Below, one piece after another: positions 7,373-15,417 of a stretch of DNA of 37,342 nt. The position numbers and the translations under genes were made by a program. The stretch's first letter is position 1. Each line of letters opens with the position of its first letter. Below the pieces are notes generated by a model. That model ran no database searches, had not been told where the DNA came from, and worked only from the letters and a program-made list of their open reading frames with translations. Source of the DNA: an uncultured Clostridia bacterium (GTDB lineage: Bacteria > Bacillota > Clostridia > TANB77 > CAG-508); assembly GCA_948934525.1 (NCBI GenBank), contig CAQZSK010000002.1, forward strand, positions 170,754 to 208,095. The letters run 5' to 3'.

Positions 7373-8623
7373 TTATACTGTTTTTCCCAAATAAGCTGGT
7401 ATGACTATCATATCTTTATCATACATTTGCACTATTTTTTTATATCTTTCATGTACTTTTTGGTATCCTGGTAAGTACTTTGCTATATTTTCATTACTAA
7501 ATGGTATCACTTTAAAGTTACTCCATGTAGCTTGATTGTAGTAAGTATAGATTAACTCATTTTCTACATTATCTATCTTAATAGAACTCTTTCCATTCTT
7601 TGTTGTTTTAGTAATTCTTAGAGAGCTCATTAATCCTACTGTTTTATTGTAATTTTCATCTTGATATTGTGCTGATATAAAATTTCCTAAAGAATAAAAT
7701 ACTAAGGTATCATCTATCCACTCTACTGGTTCTAGTACATGTGGATGTGTTCCAATTACTAAATCAACGCCTTGCTCTGCTAAAAATTTAGCCTCATCTT
7801 TCTGATAAGCAGAAGGCTCTTTAGTATATTCTATGCCACAATGCATTGCAACTATTAAGACATCTACCTTGTCTCTTACTCTTTTAATATCTTCTTTTAC
7901 TTTCTCTTTATATGCTTGATACTTTGTATCTCTTTTCGGATCATTTATTTTTAAATCTGTTGGCCATACATTCACTAAATATTCTTTTCCTGTTGGTACT
8001 GGTATTCCATTTGTACCATAAGTATAGTTTAGCATCGTATAAGTAATTCCATTTACTTCTCTAATTTGTAGTTCATCTTTTTGTTCAAAAGATTGATAAC
8101 TTCCTACTGCTAATACATCTTTTTGCTTATCCCAATACGCTCTTGAATTTAAAATAGCTTGTTCTCCTCTATCCATTGTATGGTTACTTGCTGTACTAAC
8201 TAAATTAAATCCTGCATCTAGCATGTCACTTCCTGCTTCGTAAGGTGAATTAAAACATGGATAATCAGATAAGCCTAATTTACTTCCTCCTAATATTGTT
8301 TCTTGATTGTAATAAGCTATATCATAGTTTTTTACTTTTTCTTTAATAAGCTTAAGCATTGGCTTAAAGTCATATCCTTTATTATTGGCATTCCTATGAG
8401 CCTCTTTGTAAATGCTACTATGTACTAAATTATCTCCTACCATAATAAGAGAAGCACTTGTTGTTTCTTCCTTTGGATTTTCTTCCTCTATTATTCTATT
8501 TTCTTGCTCCTCAATTGCCATTCCTATTGTTTCACTTGTATTCGTATATATTTTTAGTACCACTAAAGTAATTGCCGCTATTAGTAAAATTAGTAATGTG
8601 ATTATAGCTACTTTTCTTTTCAT
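7373..8623 (-). CDS. CapA family protein (poly-gamma-glutamate capsule-type metallophosphatase fold)
   Basis: This is a 416-residue protein with an N-terminal signal anchor (about residues 4-24), an acidic linker and a CapA/YwtB domain (about 56-375). The motifs in order are GDN (63-65), NQE (106-108), SNH (146-148), MHCGIEY (H261), GTHPHVLEP (H293, H295) and YSLGNF, forming the metallophosphatase-like dinuclear centre. The family takes part in export or anchoring of poly-gamma-glutamate in Bacillus, but many clostridial copies occur without capB or capC, as here, and their substrate is unknown. It acts outside the membrane. The start has TAGGAG about 11 bases upstream. It is followed after 52 bases by the guanylate-kinase-like gene. 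Confidence 0.87.
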   Translation of the reverse strand: MKRKVAIITLLILLIAAITLVVLKIYTNTSETIGMAIEEQENRIIEEENPKEETTSASLIMVGDNLVHSSIYKEAHRNANNKGYDFKPMLKLIKEKVKNYDIAYYNQETILGGSKLGLSDYPCFNSPYEAGSDMLDAGFNLVSTASNHTMDRGEQAILNSRAYWDKQKDVLAVGSYQSFEQKDELQIREVNGITYTMLNYTYGTNGIPVPTGKEYLVNVWPTDLKINDPKRDTKYQAYKEKVKEDIKRVRDKVDVLIVAMHCGIEYTKEPSAYQKDEAKFLAEQGVDLVIGTHPHVLEPVEWIDDTLVFYSLGNFISAQYQDENYNKTVGLMSSLRITKTTKNGKSSIKIDNVENELIYTYYNQATWSNFKVIPFSNENIAKYLPGYQKVHERYKKIVQMYDKDMIVIPAYLGKTV

Positions 8624-8722
8624 ATTTTTTTCTACTCCTACTTTCGCTTACTATATCATATCTTATTATCTTTTTCTTGAATTTAAGGAAATATCTTTTT
8701 ATTTTTAAGAAAATATCAATAA

Positions 8723-9274
8723 TTATATTCTGTCTTTCTCAATTTGTTTCTTATATCTATCCTCTTCTGAAAAAATACAACCACAATATTTTTGCATATA
8801 TAGCCCCAACTCTCTTGCTTTTGCTTGCCCATCACGAAATCCTACTCTAAAGTCACGATATAAAAAAGTGATTCCATATTTTTTAGCTATTTCTTCCGCA
8901 ATATTTTTTAATTCCTCATGTCTTTGATAAGGACTTACTAACAATGTAGTTGTAATGGCATCATATCCATTTTCCTTTGCATATTTAGCTGTTTGCTCTA
9001 ATCTTACACGATAACAATAATCACTACATCTTGTTTCTAAAGAATTTACTACATTTTTACAAAAATTATCTAATCCATAGTTTTCTTCAAAAATCGCTTG
9101 TACATGAATACTTTGAGTATATTCTTTTAAACAATCTCTTCTTGTTTTGTATTCCATATATGGATGGATATTGGGATTGTACCAATAAATTGTTGGCTCA
9201 ATGCCTTCTTGTCTTAAACTATCTATACAATATACACTACATGGTGCACAGCATGTATGCATTAAAAGTTTCAT
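8723..9274 (-). CDS. queH: Epoxyqueuosine reductase QueH
   Basis: This is a 183-residue protein of the QueH (DUF208) family, the non-cobalamin enzyme that reduces epoxyqueuosine to queuosine in tRNA. The metal-cluster cysteines are visible: HTCCAPC (C8, C9, C12), then C83 and C87 in the SDYC region, and YCGC (C164, C166). Other family segments are WYNPNIHPYMEY and SPYQRHEE. The start is ATG at 9274, with GAAGGTG 5 bases upstream; an in-frame extension to 9331 would run through the intergenic repeat and has no binding site. It follows ruvB. No other queuosine genes are nearby. Confidence 0.93.
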   Translation of the reverse strand: MKLLMHTCCAPCSVYCIDSLRQEGIEPTIYWYNPNIHPYMEYKTRRDCLKEYTQSIHVQAIFEENYGLDNFCKNVVNSLETRCSDYCYRVRLEQTAKYAKENGYDAITTTLLVSPYQRHEELKNIAEEIAKKYGITFLYRDFRVGFRDGQAKARELGLYMQKYCGCIFSEEDRYKKQIEKDRI

Positions 9275-9300
9275 TTTTTCACCTTCTTCATATAATTTAA

Positions 9301-9323
9301 GGTATGTCCCCAAACTGACATTA
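9301..9323. repeat. Palindromic intergenic repeat, short form
   Basis: This 23-bp element reads GGTATGTCCCC then AAACTGACATTA. It matches the left end of the long element at 5804 (GGTGTGTCCCC) joined to its right end (AAACTGCCATTA). As there, its right end is the TAA stop codon of the upstream gene (ruvB). It lies 27 bases ahead of the queH start. Confidence 0.65.
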
Positions 9324-10325
9324 TCCTTCATAAGTCACTCCAATATGGCTATATGCTGCTGGCATAGCTATTCTTCCTCTAGCTGTTCTAGCTAAAAAAC
9401 CAATTTGAATTAAATATGGTTCATACATATCTTCTACTGTTTCGCTATCCTCTCCAATTGTTGTGGCAACAGTTTCAATACTAATTGGTCTTCCATTATA
9501 TTTAATAATCATTGTTTCTAATATTTTTCTGTCTATGTCATCCAATCCCATTTCATCTATTTCTAGTCTATTTAGGGCTGTTTTGGCTATCTTTAATGTA
9601 ATGTTTCCGTCTCCTAAAACTGCTGCATAATCTCTTACTCTTTTTAGTAATCTATTTGCGATTCTAGGAGTTCCTCTTGAACGCCTTGCAATTTCTTCTG
9701 CTGATTCATCATCAATTTCTACTTCTAAAATTTTTGCTGATCTTTTAACAATTGTTGTTAAATCTTTTGTTTGATATAACTCTAAGTGATGCACAATTCC
9801 AAATCTATCTCTTAGTGGTGTAGCTAAAGCACCTGCTCTGGTAGTTGCTCCGATTAATGTAAATTTTGGTAAATCTAAACGAATAGACCTAGCACTTGGT
9901 CCTTTTCCTATCATGATATCTAATGTGTAGTCTTCTAAAGCTGGATATAATATTTCTTCTACACTTTTATTTAAACGATGTATTTCATCTATAAATAGTA
10001 CATCAAACTCAGATAAATTGGTAAGTAATGCTGCCAAATCGCCTGGTTTTTCAATCGCTGGTCCTGATGTAATTTTAATATTAGAATTCATTTCATTTGA
10101 AATGATATTAGCAAGTGTTGTTTTTCCAAGTCCTGGAGGCCCATATAGTAAAACATGGTCAAGAGGCTCCCCTCTTTTTTTGGCAGCCTCTATATAGATT
10201 TTCATATTTTCTTTTACTTTGTCTTGTCCTATATATTCTTCTAACGTTTTTGGTCGTAAAGTATTTTCTATTCTTTCTTCTTGAATATCCTCTAACTCTG
10301 GACTAATTAGTCTTTCCTCATCCAT
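9321..10325 (-). CDS. ruvB: Holliday junction branch migration helicase RuvB
   Basis: This is a 334-residue AAA+ ATPase with normal RuvB length. It has the N-terminal segment LRPKTLEEYIGQ, Walker A GPPGLGKT (62-69), Walker B FIDEIH (about 111-116), sensor 1 IGATTRAG, arginine-finger region LRDRFG, and a C-terminal winged helix ending IGFLARTARGRI. RuvB hexamers drive branch migration with RuvA; ruvA is not next to it here. The start has AAAGGAAG about 8 bases upstream. The upstream neighbour is the split tagO (32-bp gap); downstream is queH after the short repeat, which begins in its stop codon. Confidence 0.97.
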   Translation of the reverse strand: MDEERLISPELEDIQEERIENTLRPKTLEEYIGQDKVKENMKIYIEAAKKRGEPLDHVLLYGPPGLGKTTLANIISNEMNSNIKITSGPAIEKPGDLAALLTNLSEFDVLFIDEIHRLNKSVEEILYPALEDYTLDIMIGKGPSARSIRLDLPKFTLIGATTRAGALATPLRDRFGIVHHLELYQTKDLTTIVKRSAKILEVEIDDESAEEIARRSRGTPRIANRLLKRVRDYAAVLGDGNITLKIAKTALNRLEIDEMGLDDIDRKILETMIIKYNGRPISIETVATTIGEDSETVEDMYEPYLIQIGFLARTARGRIAMPAAYSHIGVTYEG

Positions 10326-10357
10326 TTTTTATCTTCCTTTTTTCGTATTCTTTCATT

Positions 10358-10699
10358 TTATTTTTTGTCGTGTCTAATATTTTTCTCATCAACTTCTATT
10401 GTTTCTTCTTGGTTTACTCTAAAAATATCTCGATATCCAATTGCAACAAATGCAATTATCAATAAAGCAAATGATAAAGCCTTCCAAATTCCACTTTCTA
10501 ATAGAATAACAGCAAACATTCCAAGTGTTGCAGTAAGTCCATATAAAATAAATACAGCTTGTTTTTGTGTGTAACCTTTTTTCATTAATCTATGATGTAA
10601 ATGCCCTTTATCTGCTTGAAATACTGCTTTAATGGATTTTCCTTTAACAATCCTTCTAATAATAGCATATAATGTATCAAAAATTGGAAAGGCAAGCAC
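10358..10699 (-). pseudogene. TagO/WecA-like glycosyltransferase, C-terminal fragment after frameshift
   Basis: This is the C-terminal third of the polyprenyl-phosphate sugar-1-phosphate transferase whose N-terminal part is at 10737-11480. The frame continues without a stop back to about 10750 and reads YGVAKTYTAIVLIAPIIV before the first methionine at 10699. It carries the conserved HLHHRL motif and the last transmembrane helices. No ribosome binding site precedes the internal ATG. Deleting one base in the run of four A at 10750-10753 restores a single reading frame of about 373 codons. Confidence 0.85.
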
Positions 10700-10736
10700 A
10701 ATAATTGGTGCAATTAATACGATTGCTGTATATGTT

Positions 10737-11480
10737 TTAGCTACTCCGTAAAATAGAAATAATGGCTAGCGAAAATCCTAAAAAGTTTGAACCTGTATCT
10801 CCAATAAAAGTTCTTGCTGGACTAAAATTAAATGGCAAAAATCCTACAATAGCACCTCCTAAAGCAGCAATTAATAATACTGCAATCAATGGTGATTTAT
10901 TAAGTGTAAAAATAATTAGCAAAGAAAAACAAGAAATTAAAGTAATTCCAGAAGACAAACCATCTAACCCATCAATTAGATTAATGGCATTTGTAATTCC
11001 AATAATCCAACATATTGTAAGACCATAAGAAAACCACTCATTCAAGCCAATCTTGTCATCTAAAAATGGTAGATGAACATTTTGAATACGAACTCCACAA
11101 GCTACTACAATCACTGCTGCAATAATCTGTGCTATTAGTTTTGCCCAACTTGGAATCCCTTTACTATCATCAATAAAACAAGTAATTCCTAAAATAGCAA
11201 TTCCTATAAAAAATCCAAGCATCTTAAGCCAATACTGTTCTTCTCCAAATAAGTCAACAGAATGTTCTAAATTCATAACAATTAATAAATAAATAGTAGA
11301 TACTAAGAAACCACAAATAACTGCCACTCCCCCTAGTCTTGGCATTGGTTTTTTATTGATTCTTCTATCATTTGGTATATCAATTGCTCCTACCTTTTTA
11401 GCTAATCTCATTGTATAAGGTGTTAATACAAAAGCTGTAATAAATGCTAATAGGAATGCAATTGCAATATCTCCCCACAT
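10737..11480 (-). pseudogene. tagO: Undecaprenyl-phosphate N-acetylhexosamine-1-phosphate transferase (TagO/WecA, MraY family), N-terminal part, frameshifted
   Basis: This is a 247-residue frame with several transmembrane helices and the MraY/WecA signatures: FIDDSKG (D104, D105), NAINLIDGLDG (D170, D173) and FIGDTGS (D228). It then ends in an aberrant tail (ILRSS, stop). The true continuation lies in another frame and contains the catalytic HLHHR motif (10358-10750). The enzyme moves sugar-1-phosphate onto undecaprenyl phosphate and starts wall teichoic acid synthesis. The ATG at 11480 has AGGAGG 8 bases upstream. The lesion is one extra T in a T4 run (minus strand, 10750-10753). It may be a true mutation or a sequence error. 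The rest of the pathway is at 16.7-28.5 kb. Confidence 0.85.
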
Positions 11481-11559
11481 TCTCTTTCCTCCTCTTGTTT
11501 TTTATCTTTCCCCTTCTTTCATTTCTTCTTATGCGTTAACAAATTCCAAAAAGCAAAGT

Positions 11560-12255
11560 TTAATGTAATACTTCTATTGGATAATCAATAAATAATCCAC
11601 TTTCTATTACCCCTGTAATAGATTTAATATCTTCTTCTAAAGTTTCATATACTTCTACAAATTTAGTGTCTAAGATAACATTATGATTTTCTGTAAATAC
11701 AGGACCATCTTTTTTCTCAGCTTTTCTTAAGATACATTCTGTAGCTCCTAAGTCTAATAAGGCTTCTTTGACGCTGCTAACTGCCTCTGGATATACTTCA
11801 ATTGGTATTGGAAATTTCTCATTAAGCTTGTCCACAAACTTACTTTCGTCTACTAAAATATATGTAATACCACTGTTCACCATATTTAACTTTTCTTTAA
11901 ATAGTGCTGCTCCTCTACCTTTAATTAAAATATTATCTTGTTTAGATACTTCATCTGCACCATCAAACGCCCAATCTGGCTTTGCTTCTAAAATACTCAC
12001 TGTTGGAATTTTCAAATCTTGGCATAGTGCCTTTATTTCAAAAGAGGTTGGAATTGCTGTAATTTTTAAGTTTTCTTCTTCCATTCTTTTGGCAATTTCT
12101 TTTGCGGCTAGATACGAAGTAGAACCTGAACCAAATCCTATTACATCTCCCTCTTTTGCTTTTGCAGCTACTTCTTTTGCTATCTTTTCTTTTTGTTCTT
12201 GGTTGCTAATTTTATTTGGCTCAATTTCTTGCATAGATTTATTCATCCATTCCAT
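11560..12255 (-). CDS. rpiA: Ribose-5-phosphate isomerase A
   Basis: This is a 231-residue RpiA of the pentose phosphate pathway, interconverting ribose-5-phosphate and ribulose-5-phosphate. Motifs are GFGSGSTS (about 40-47), DGADEV (98-103) and KGRGAAL (112-118), with the downstream conserved region FPIPIEVYPEA. An N-terminal extension of about 16 residues compared with common RpiA makes the exact start uncertain: ATG at 12255 has an in-frame stop just upstream but no Shine-Dalgarno. A GGAGG sequence lies about 38 bases upstream, separated from the ATG by a hairpin (12269-12289). Later methionines (residues 4 and 8) are alternatives. It has its own promoter at 12323-12352. Confidence 0.94.
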   Translation of the reverse strand: MEWMNKSMQEIEPNKISNQEQKEKIAKEVAAKAKEGDVIGFGSGSTSYLAAKEIAKRMEEENLKITAIPTSFEIKALCQDLKIPTVSILEAKPDWAFDGADEVSKQDNILIKGRGAALFKEKLNMVNSGITYILVDESKFVDKLNEKFPIPIEVYPEAVSSVKEALLDLGATECILRKAEKKDGPVFTENHNVILDTKFVEVYETLEEDIKSITGVIESGLFIDYPIEVLH

Positions 12256-12268
12256 ATTCTATATCGAA

Positions 12269-12289
12269 GGTACCTTTTTACAGGTATCC
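12269..12289 (-). promoter_or_regulatory. Hairpin between Shine-Dalgarno-like GGAGG and the rpiA start
   Basis: On the minus strand GGATACCT pairs with AGGTACC (one bulged A) around a loop of about five bases. It separates a strong GAGGAGGAAG from the ATG, which has no binding site of its own. This may be a translational control hairpin; its function is inferred only from position. Confidence 0.35.
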
Positions 12290-12322
12290 TCTTCCTCCTC
12301 ACTTTTTTCGATTTTTGCTTGT

Positions 12323-12352
12323 ATTATATCATTATCGCTATCCTAAAGTAAA
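12323..12352 (-). promoter_or_regulatory. rpiA promoter
   Basis: On the minus strand, -35 TTTACT (12352-12347) and a perfect -10 TATAAT (12328-12323) have an 18-bp spacer. It lies about 70 bases ahead of the rpiA start and just after the terminator of the upstream operon. Confidence 0.7.
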
Positions 12353-12364
12353 CCCAATTCGCGC

Positions 12365-12395
12365 AAAAAATTCAGGTTCTTACAAAACCTGAATT
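12365..12395 (-). terminator. Terminator of the three-gene membrane-protein operon
   Basis: A 10-bp perfect stem (AATTCAGGTT at 12369-12378 with 12386-12395), a 7-base loop and a run of six T on the minus strand lie 31 bases after the stop of the small membrane protein gene. Confidence 0.88.
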
Positions 12396-12426
12396 CTTTG
12401 CTTTTTCTAATATAAATCAACTATTC

Positions 12427-12690
12427 CTATTTTTGTGTTATTTTAGATAATGTTTCTATGATTTCTTTATTTTGTTCAATTATTATCATAGGACCTTTAA
12501 TTTTTAACAAGAATAGATAGTTCATCCACGACTGTGCTGCTACTACTATTGCTCCTCCTATAATTAATCCTACTCCGACTTCTTCTGCTCCACTGCAAAA
12601 GCAACCAATTGCTCCAATTATAAATACCACTATTATAACAATCAATGAAATATTTTGTGCCTTTTTTACTTTGTAATAATCTTGTTCCAT
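12427..12690 (-). CDS. Small two-helix membrane protein of unknown function
   Basis: This is an 87-residue protein with two predicted transmembrane helices (about residues 13-32 and 38-57) separated by a short GCFCSGAEE turn, then a short tail (KGPMIIIEQNKEIIETLSKITQK). No family recognised. ATG at 12690 has AAGGAG about 10 bases upstream. It is the last gene of an operon with the two genes above (17-bp gap) and is followed by a strong terminator. Its role is likely linked to the zinc-ribbon/TPR membrane protein. Confidence 0.75.
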   Translation of the reverse strand: MEQDYYKVKKAQNISLIVIIVVFIIGAIGCFCSGAEEVGVGLIIGGAIVVAAQSWMNYLFLLKIKGPMIIIEQNKEIIETLSKITQK

Positions 12691-12707
12691 TTTCTATTTC
12701 TCCTTTT

Positions 12708-13271
12708 CTATTTTATTTCATTTTCTACATTTTGATTTTCTTCTCCCATAACCTCTTCAGTTGCTTTATTTAATAATTCTGTCAATTTCGGCATTTTAGT
12801 TTGGGTAAAATCTTTCATATATTGATTTAAATTTTCGTCGTATTCTGTTATGGTTGTTTCTTTTAAAGAATTTTGATAAAATTCTTTCATTTCAGTCGCT
12901 ACGGTTTTCGCATATTTTACATACTCTAGCATAGTTTTTGATAATCCTTTTGTCTCATAGTTTATTATTCCATCACATTCTGTTACAATTTCATTTACTG
13001 CCTTTGTATATCTTTCACTTTTTGACATATCCACAGTTTGCTGTTCTTCATCAATATAAGTTGAAAATTCATTTTCTATTACATCTACCATTGTTGCTTG
13101 ATAATTTCCCAAATTATTAAATGCTTGTGCTATATCATAATTTACCTTTGAAAATAATTCTTTTGAAGTCGTTTCTGGTTCAAGTATTTTATTTATTAAC
13201 ACAAAAACTGTAATTCCTGCAAGAATAGCAATTACTAATACTATTAATAACAACTTTAATTTTTTATTCAT
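12708..13271 (-). CDS. Membrane-anchored helical protein of unknown function
   Basis: This is a 187-residue protein: basic start MNKKLK, a hydrophobic segment (about 6-28), then an extracytoplasmic region of mostly helix-forming sequence rich in Glu, Lys, Thr and Asn, ending in an acidic tail. There is no lipobox cysteine, so it is a signal-anchored rather than lipid-linked protein. I do not recognise the family. ATG at 13271 is preferred because AGGAGG lies 7 bases upstream; an in-frame ATG at 13292 overlaps the stop of the gene before and lacks a binding site. It is the middle gene of the three-gene operon. Confidence 0.78.
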   Translation of the reverse strand: MNKKLKLLLIVLVIAILAGITVFVLINKILEPETTSKELFSKVNYDIAQAFNNLGNYQATMVDVIENEFSTYIDEEQQTVDMSKSERYTKAVNEIVTECDGIINYETKGLSKTMLEYVKYAKTVATEMKEFYQNSLKETTITEYDENLNQYMKDFTQTKMPKLTELLNKATEEVMGEENQNVENEIK

Positions 13272-13288
13272 CTTCTTTCCTCCTACTA

Positions 13289-15061
13289 TCATCTTTTAAA
13301 AGTGTATTTTACCTTAGTTCCATAATCTATTTCTCCTGTATCTTTAATTGTAATAATATTATTTCTTAAAACAGCATAGTTGTAATGACCAGAATATTCT
13401 CCACTAATAATACTATAATACATTTCCATTCTGCCATTTTTCATTTCAAAATAATACTCATGGCTCAAATATGTTATTCGCTTATTAAAATAGTCTATTT
13501 TTATATCATATTTACTTGCTGTAAGATATTTATTTTGATTATGCCAAGTTCCTTCCCACTTTAAGGCTTCTGTTATTTCTGAAATATATTTTTTAGTGTC
13601 ACTAAAATCTTCTGCTTTTTTAAAATCTGATAAAATACTATTTAGTTTATCATAACTAGCTGTCTTATTTTCTTTGTATTTTTCAAACTTTTCTTTTGCC
13701 AAATAATACATTCCCTCTTTGTACTTTTCTTTAGCATCTTTATACTCTAGCATCTTTTCAAAATATTGATTTGCCTCAGTATAATTCTTACCCTCAAATA
13801 GGTAACCCCCTCTTAAATACTTAGCCTCTTTTATTTGTTCATTGCGTCCTTCATAGCTTTCGTCTATCGTTTCTAGTAAATTTATTGCTTGCTCATATTC
13901 TTGTGTTTCTATTAATTTTAAAGAAGTGTTATATTTCACTTCATTACTTGCTCTTAATAATGTTTCATCATCTTTATACTTTTCATTATTCTGCAAAATT
14001 TCTAGTAAAGAATAGCATTCTTCATAATCTTTATTCTCATATTGTTTGACAAAATATTGGTACATAACATCTATATATCTATCATTGAATTGTTCATCTA
14101 AGGTATCTTTTCCTTTATATTGTGTCACATAATCTGATGTTGCTTTTAAAATGTTATACTCTTTTATCAGGTCACCTTTATTAGCATATTGGTCTGCTAA
14201 TTGATATATATACTTTGCATATTTCTCATATAAATTTTCGGTGAGTTTAGCAGCAGAATCAAATTCATTTGCTTTAATTTTGGATTTTACACTCATATCT
14301 TTTCCAATAAAAAATGCAATTACACCAATTATTACTGCAATTACTATGATAATTGCAATTTTCAGAGTTTTATTTCCTACTTTCTTAGCTCCTTGGATTG
14401 TTTTTTCTTTGATTTCCTCTTGCTTTTTTTCATATTCTTCTAATCTTTTAGTCAAGTATTTTTTGTCTGTTATTTGTACTAATTTATTTTTTTCTATATT
14501 ACAGTCGGGACAGGTATTTACATCTTTAAAATAATAATTTCCACACACACAATGCCAGTAATCTCCAAAATCATGATAATAAGCTTTTACATTAATTCCA
14601 CTTTTTATTTCTTTTACTTCTCTTTTGTACTGATTTGCTAATTCCCCTAATTTGTCTACTTCATCTGTATTCTTTAAATCCTCTAACACATACTCCTGTG
14701 TTATCTTTTCATTGTCTGCAAATCTTATTTCATATATCTTTATTTTCGGAATGTCTTTCATATTTACTTTTGTAGAATTAACATCACATATAAAATTAGT
14801 TTCTGTATTAATGGTTAATTCTAAATTCTCAAAAGTATATTGTTTTTTGTCTTTTAAAGTGTTTAAGTTGTCAAAAAACTCTATATAAAAATCAACTGCT
14901 TTAATCGTTTTATTTCCTATATTTCGTATTGTAATATCAATAACTTCTTTTCCTGTATATACATCTTTTGCTGTATTTAATTCTTTGACAATAATAGGAA
15001 GTTCTTTATGATACATTTCTTCATTAGATTTTCTAATAACTTCATATCTTTCTTTTTCCAT
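13289..15061 (-). CDS. Membrane protein with zinc ribbon and extracytoplasmic TPR-like repeats
   Basis: This is a 590-residue protein. In order: a beta-rich N-terminal domain (about 20-130) resembling a FxLYD/Ig-like module, a four-cysteine zinc ribbon (C171, C173, C184, C187; CVCG and CPDC), a coiled segment (about 200-225), one transmembrane helix (about 233-253), a region of repeated helical hairpins of TPR type (about 262-495; for example EQAINLLETID and ANQYFEKMLEY), and a C-terminal beta domain (about 500-590) starting WEGTW. The likely topology is cytoplasmic N-terminus and extracytoplasmic TPR region. No function can be assigned. It is first in an operon with two small membrane proteins. 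The ATG is almost touching AAAGGAG (short spacing). Upstream lies an attenuator-like leader. Confidence 0.8.
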   Translation of the reverse strand: MEKERYEVIRKSNEEMYHKELPIIVKELNTAKDVYTGKEVIDITIRNIGNKTIKAVDFYIEFFDNLNTLKDKKQYTFENLELTINTETNFICDVNSTKVNMKDIPKIKIYEIRFADNEKITQEYVLEDLKNTDEVDKLGELANQYKREVKEIKSGINVKAYYHDFGDYWHCVCGNYYFKDVNTCPDCNIEKNKLVQITDKKYLTKRLEEYEKKQEEIKEKTIQGAKKVGNKTLKIAIIIVIAVIIGVIAFFIGKDMSVKSKIKANEFDSAAKLTENLYEKYAKYIYQLADQYANKGDLIKEYNILKATSDYVTQYKGKDTLDEQFNDRYIDVMYQYFVKQYENKDYEECYSLLEILQNNEKYKDDETLLRASNEVKYNTSLKLIETQEYEQAINLLETIDESYEGRNEQIKEAKYLRGGYLFEGKNYTEANQYFEKMLEYKDAKEKYKEGMYYLAKEKFEKYKENKTASYDKLNSILSDFKKAEDFSDTKKYISEITEALKWEGTWHNQNKYLTASKYDIKIDYFNKRITYLSHEYYFEMKNGRMEMYYSIISGEYSGHYNYAVLRNNIITIKDTGEIDYGTKVKYTFKR

Positions 15062-15106
15062 TCTCCTTTATTTTCTTTACTCCTTCCTTTCTAAGCACAC
15101 AAAAAT

Positions 15107-15142
15107 GACAGGCTAGATTTACGAGGATAAATCTAGTCTGTC
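15107..15142. terminator. Leader terminator, possibly bidirectional
   Basis: A 15-bp stem with one mismatch (15107-15121 with 15128-15142) has a 6-base loop. The minus-strand side ends in ATTTTTG, the plus-strand side in TTTTAATT. It lies about 40 bases before the 590-residue protein gene, so it could stop transcription before the operon. Confidence 0.8.
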
Positions 15143-15188
15143 TTTTAATTCATCAATAATAAAGGTGTTACCACCCTTTCTTATAAAA

Positions 15189-15257
15189 TTATTTTGTTCT
15201 GTAAAACTCCTGGTGTGTGTGTACAGCCTCAGTAGTTCTAGCCATTATCATTTTCAT
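15189..15257 (-). CDS. Putative 22-residue leader peptide
   Basis: A short ORF starts MKMIMARTTEAV and ends QEFYRTK, stop. AAAGGAG precedes the first ATG by 3 bases and the third-codon ATG by 9 bases, so translation from the latter is well placed. The C-terminal R-T-K fits the +X+ pattern known from macrolide-dependent ribosome arrest peptides, but three residues can match by chance. The ORF covers the first leader hairpin and ends just before the second, the usual geometry of translation-coupled attenuation. Confidence 0.5.
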   Translation of the reverse strand: MKMIMARTTEAVHTHQEFYRTK

Positions 15258-15352
15258 GTGCTCCTTTTATAAATTAATACATTCCTATTTTATCAACAAA
15301 TTTCACTATTGTAAAGAGATTACAAAAAATATTCTGAATTAAAGAAAAATGC

Positions 15353-15382
15353 TTGTCTTTTCCCCCTTTCTAGTGATAAAAT
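15353..15382 (+). promoter_or_regulatory. tyrS promoter
   Basis: -35 TTGTCT (15353-15358) and extended -10 TGATAAAAT (hexamer 15377-15382) have an 18-bp spacer, leaving a short leader of about 30 bases. No T-box lies on this strand, unlike many Firmicute tyrS genes. The remaining 15274-15352 shows no gene. Confidence 0.6.
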
Positions 15383-15417
15383 ATTGATTATATTGTAAAT
15401 TGAAGGGAATGATTATT

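Larger units (their letters stand above)
15101..15273 (-). promoter_or_regulatory. Attenuator-like leader RNA upstream of the membrane-protein operon
   Basis: Reading on the minus strand: a promoter-like pair TTGATA (15296-15291) and TTTATA (15273-15268, weak) with 17-bp spacing; a ribosome binding site and a 22-codon leader ORF (15257-15189); a long imperfect hairpin inside that ORF (15203-15212 paired with 15230-15239); a hairpin AAGGGTG-GTAA-CACCTTT (15161-15179); and a terminator (15107-15142) ahead of the 590-residue protein gene. The GGGTGGTAACACC element resembles the T-box sequence, but no T-box stem I or usable antiterminator partner is visible. Control by leader translation is the simplest reading; it is inferred. 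Confidence 0.5.

Noticed and set aside
9275..9331. N-terminally extended QueH.
   Set aside because: The extension translates the intergenic repeat and overlaps the ruvB end; the family's normal start and ribosome binding site are at 9274.
15161..15179. T-box riboswitch, because of GGGTGGTAACACC next to tyrS.
   Set aside because: It is on the strand opposite to tyrS; the downstream gene is not amino-acid related. No T-box stem I was found, there is no CCC partner for the antiterminator, and the motif forms its own GTAA-loop hairpin.
15400..15417. Earlier start codons for tyrS (TTG 15400, ATG 15409).
   Set aside because: The AAGGG ribosome binding site lies inside or right next to these codons; only ATG 15418 has correct spacing.
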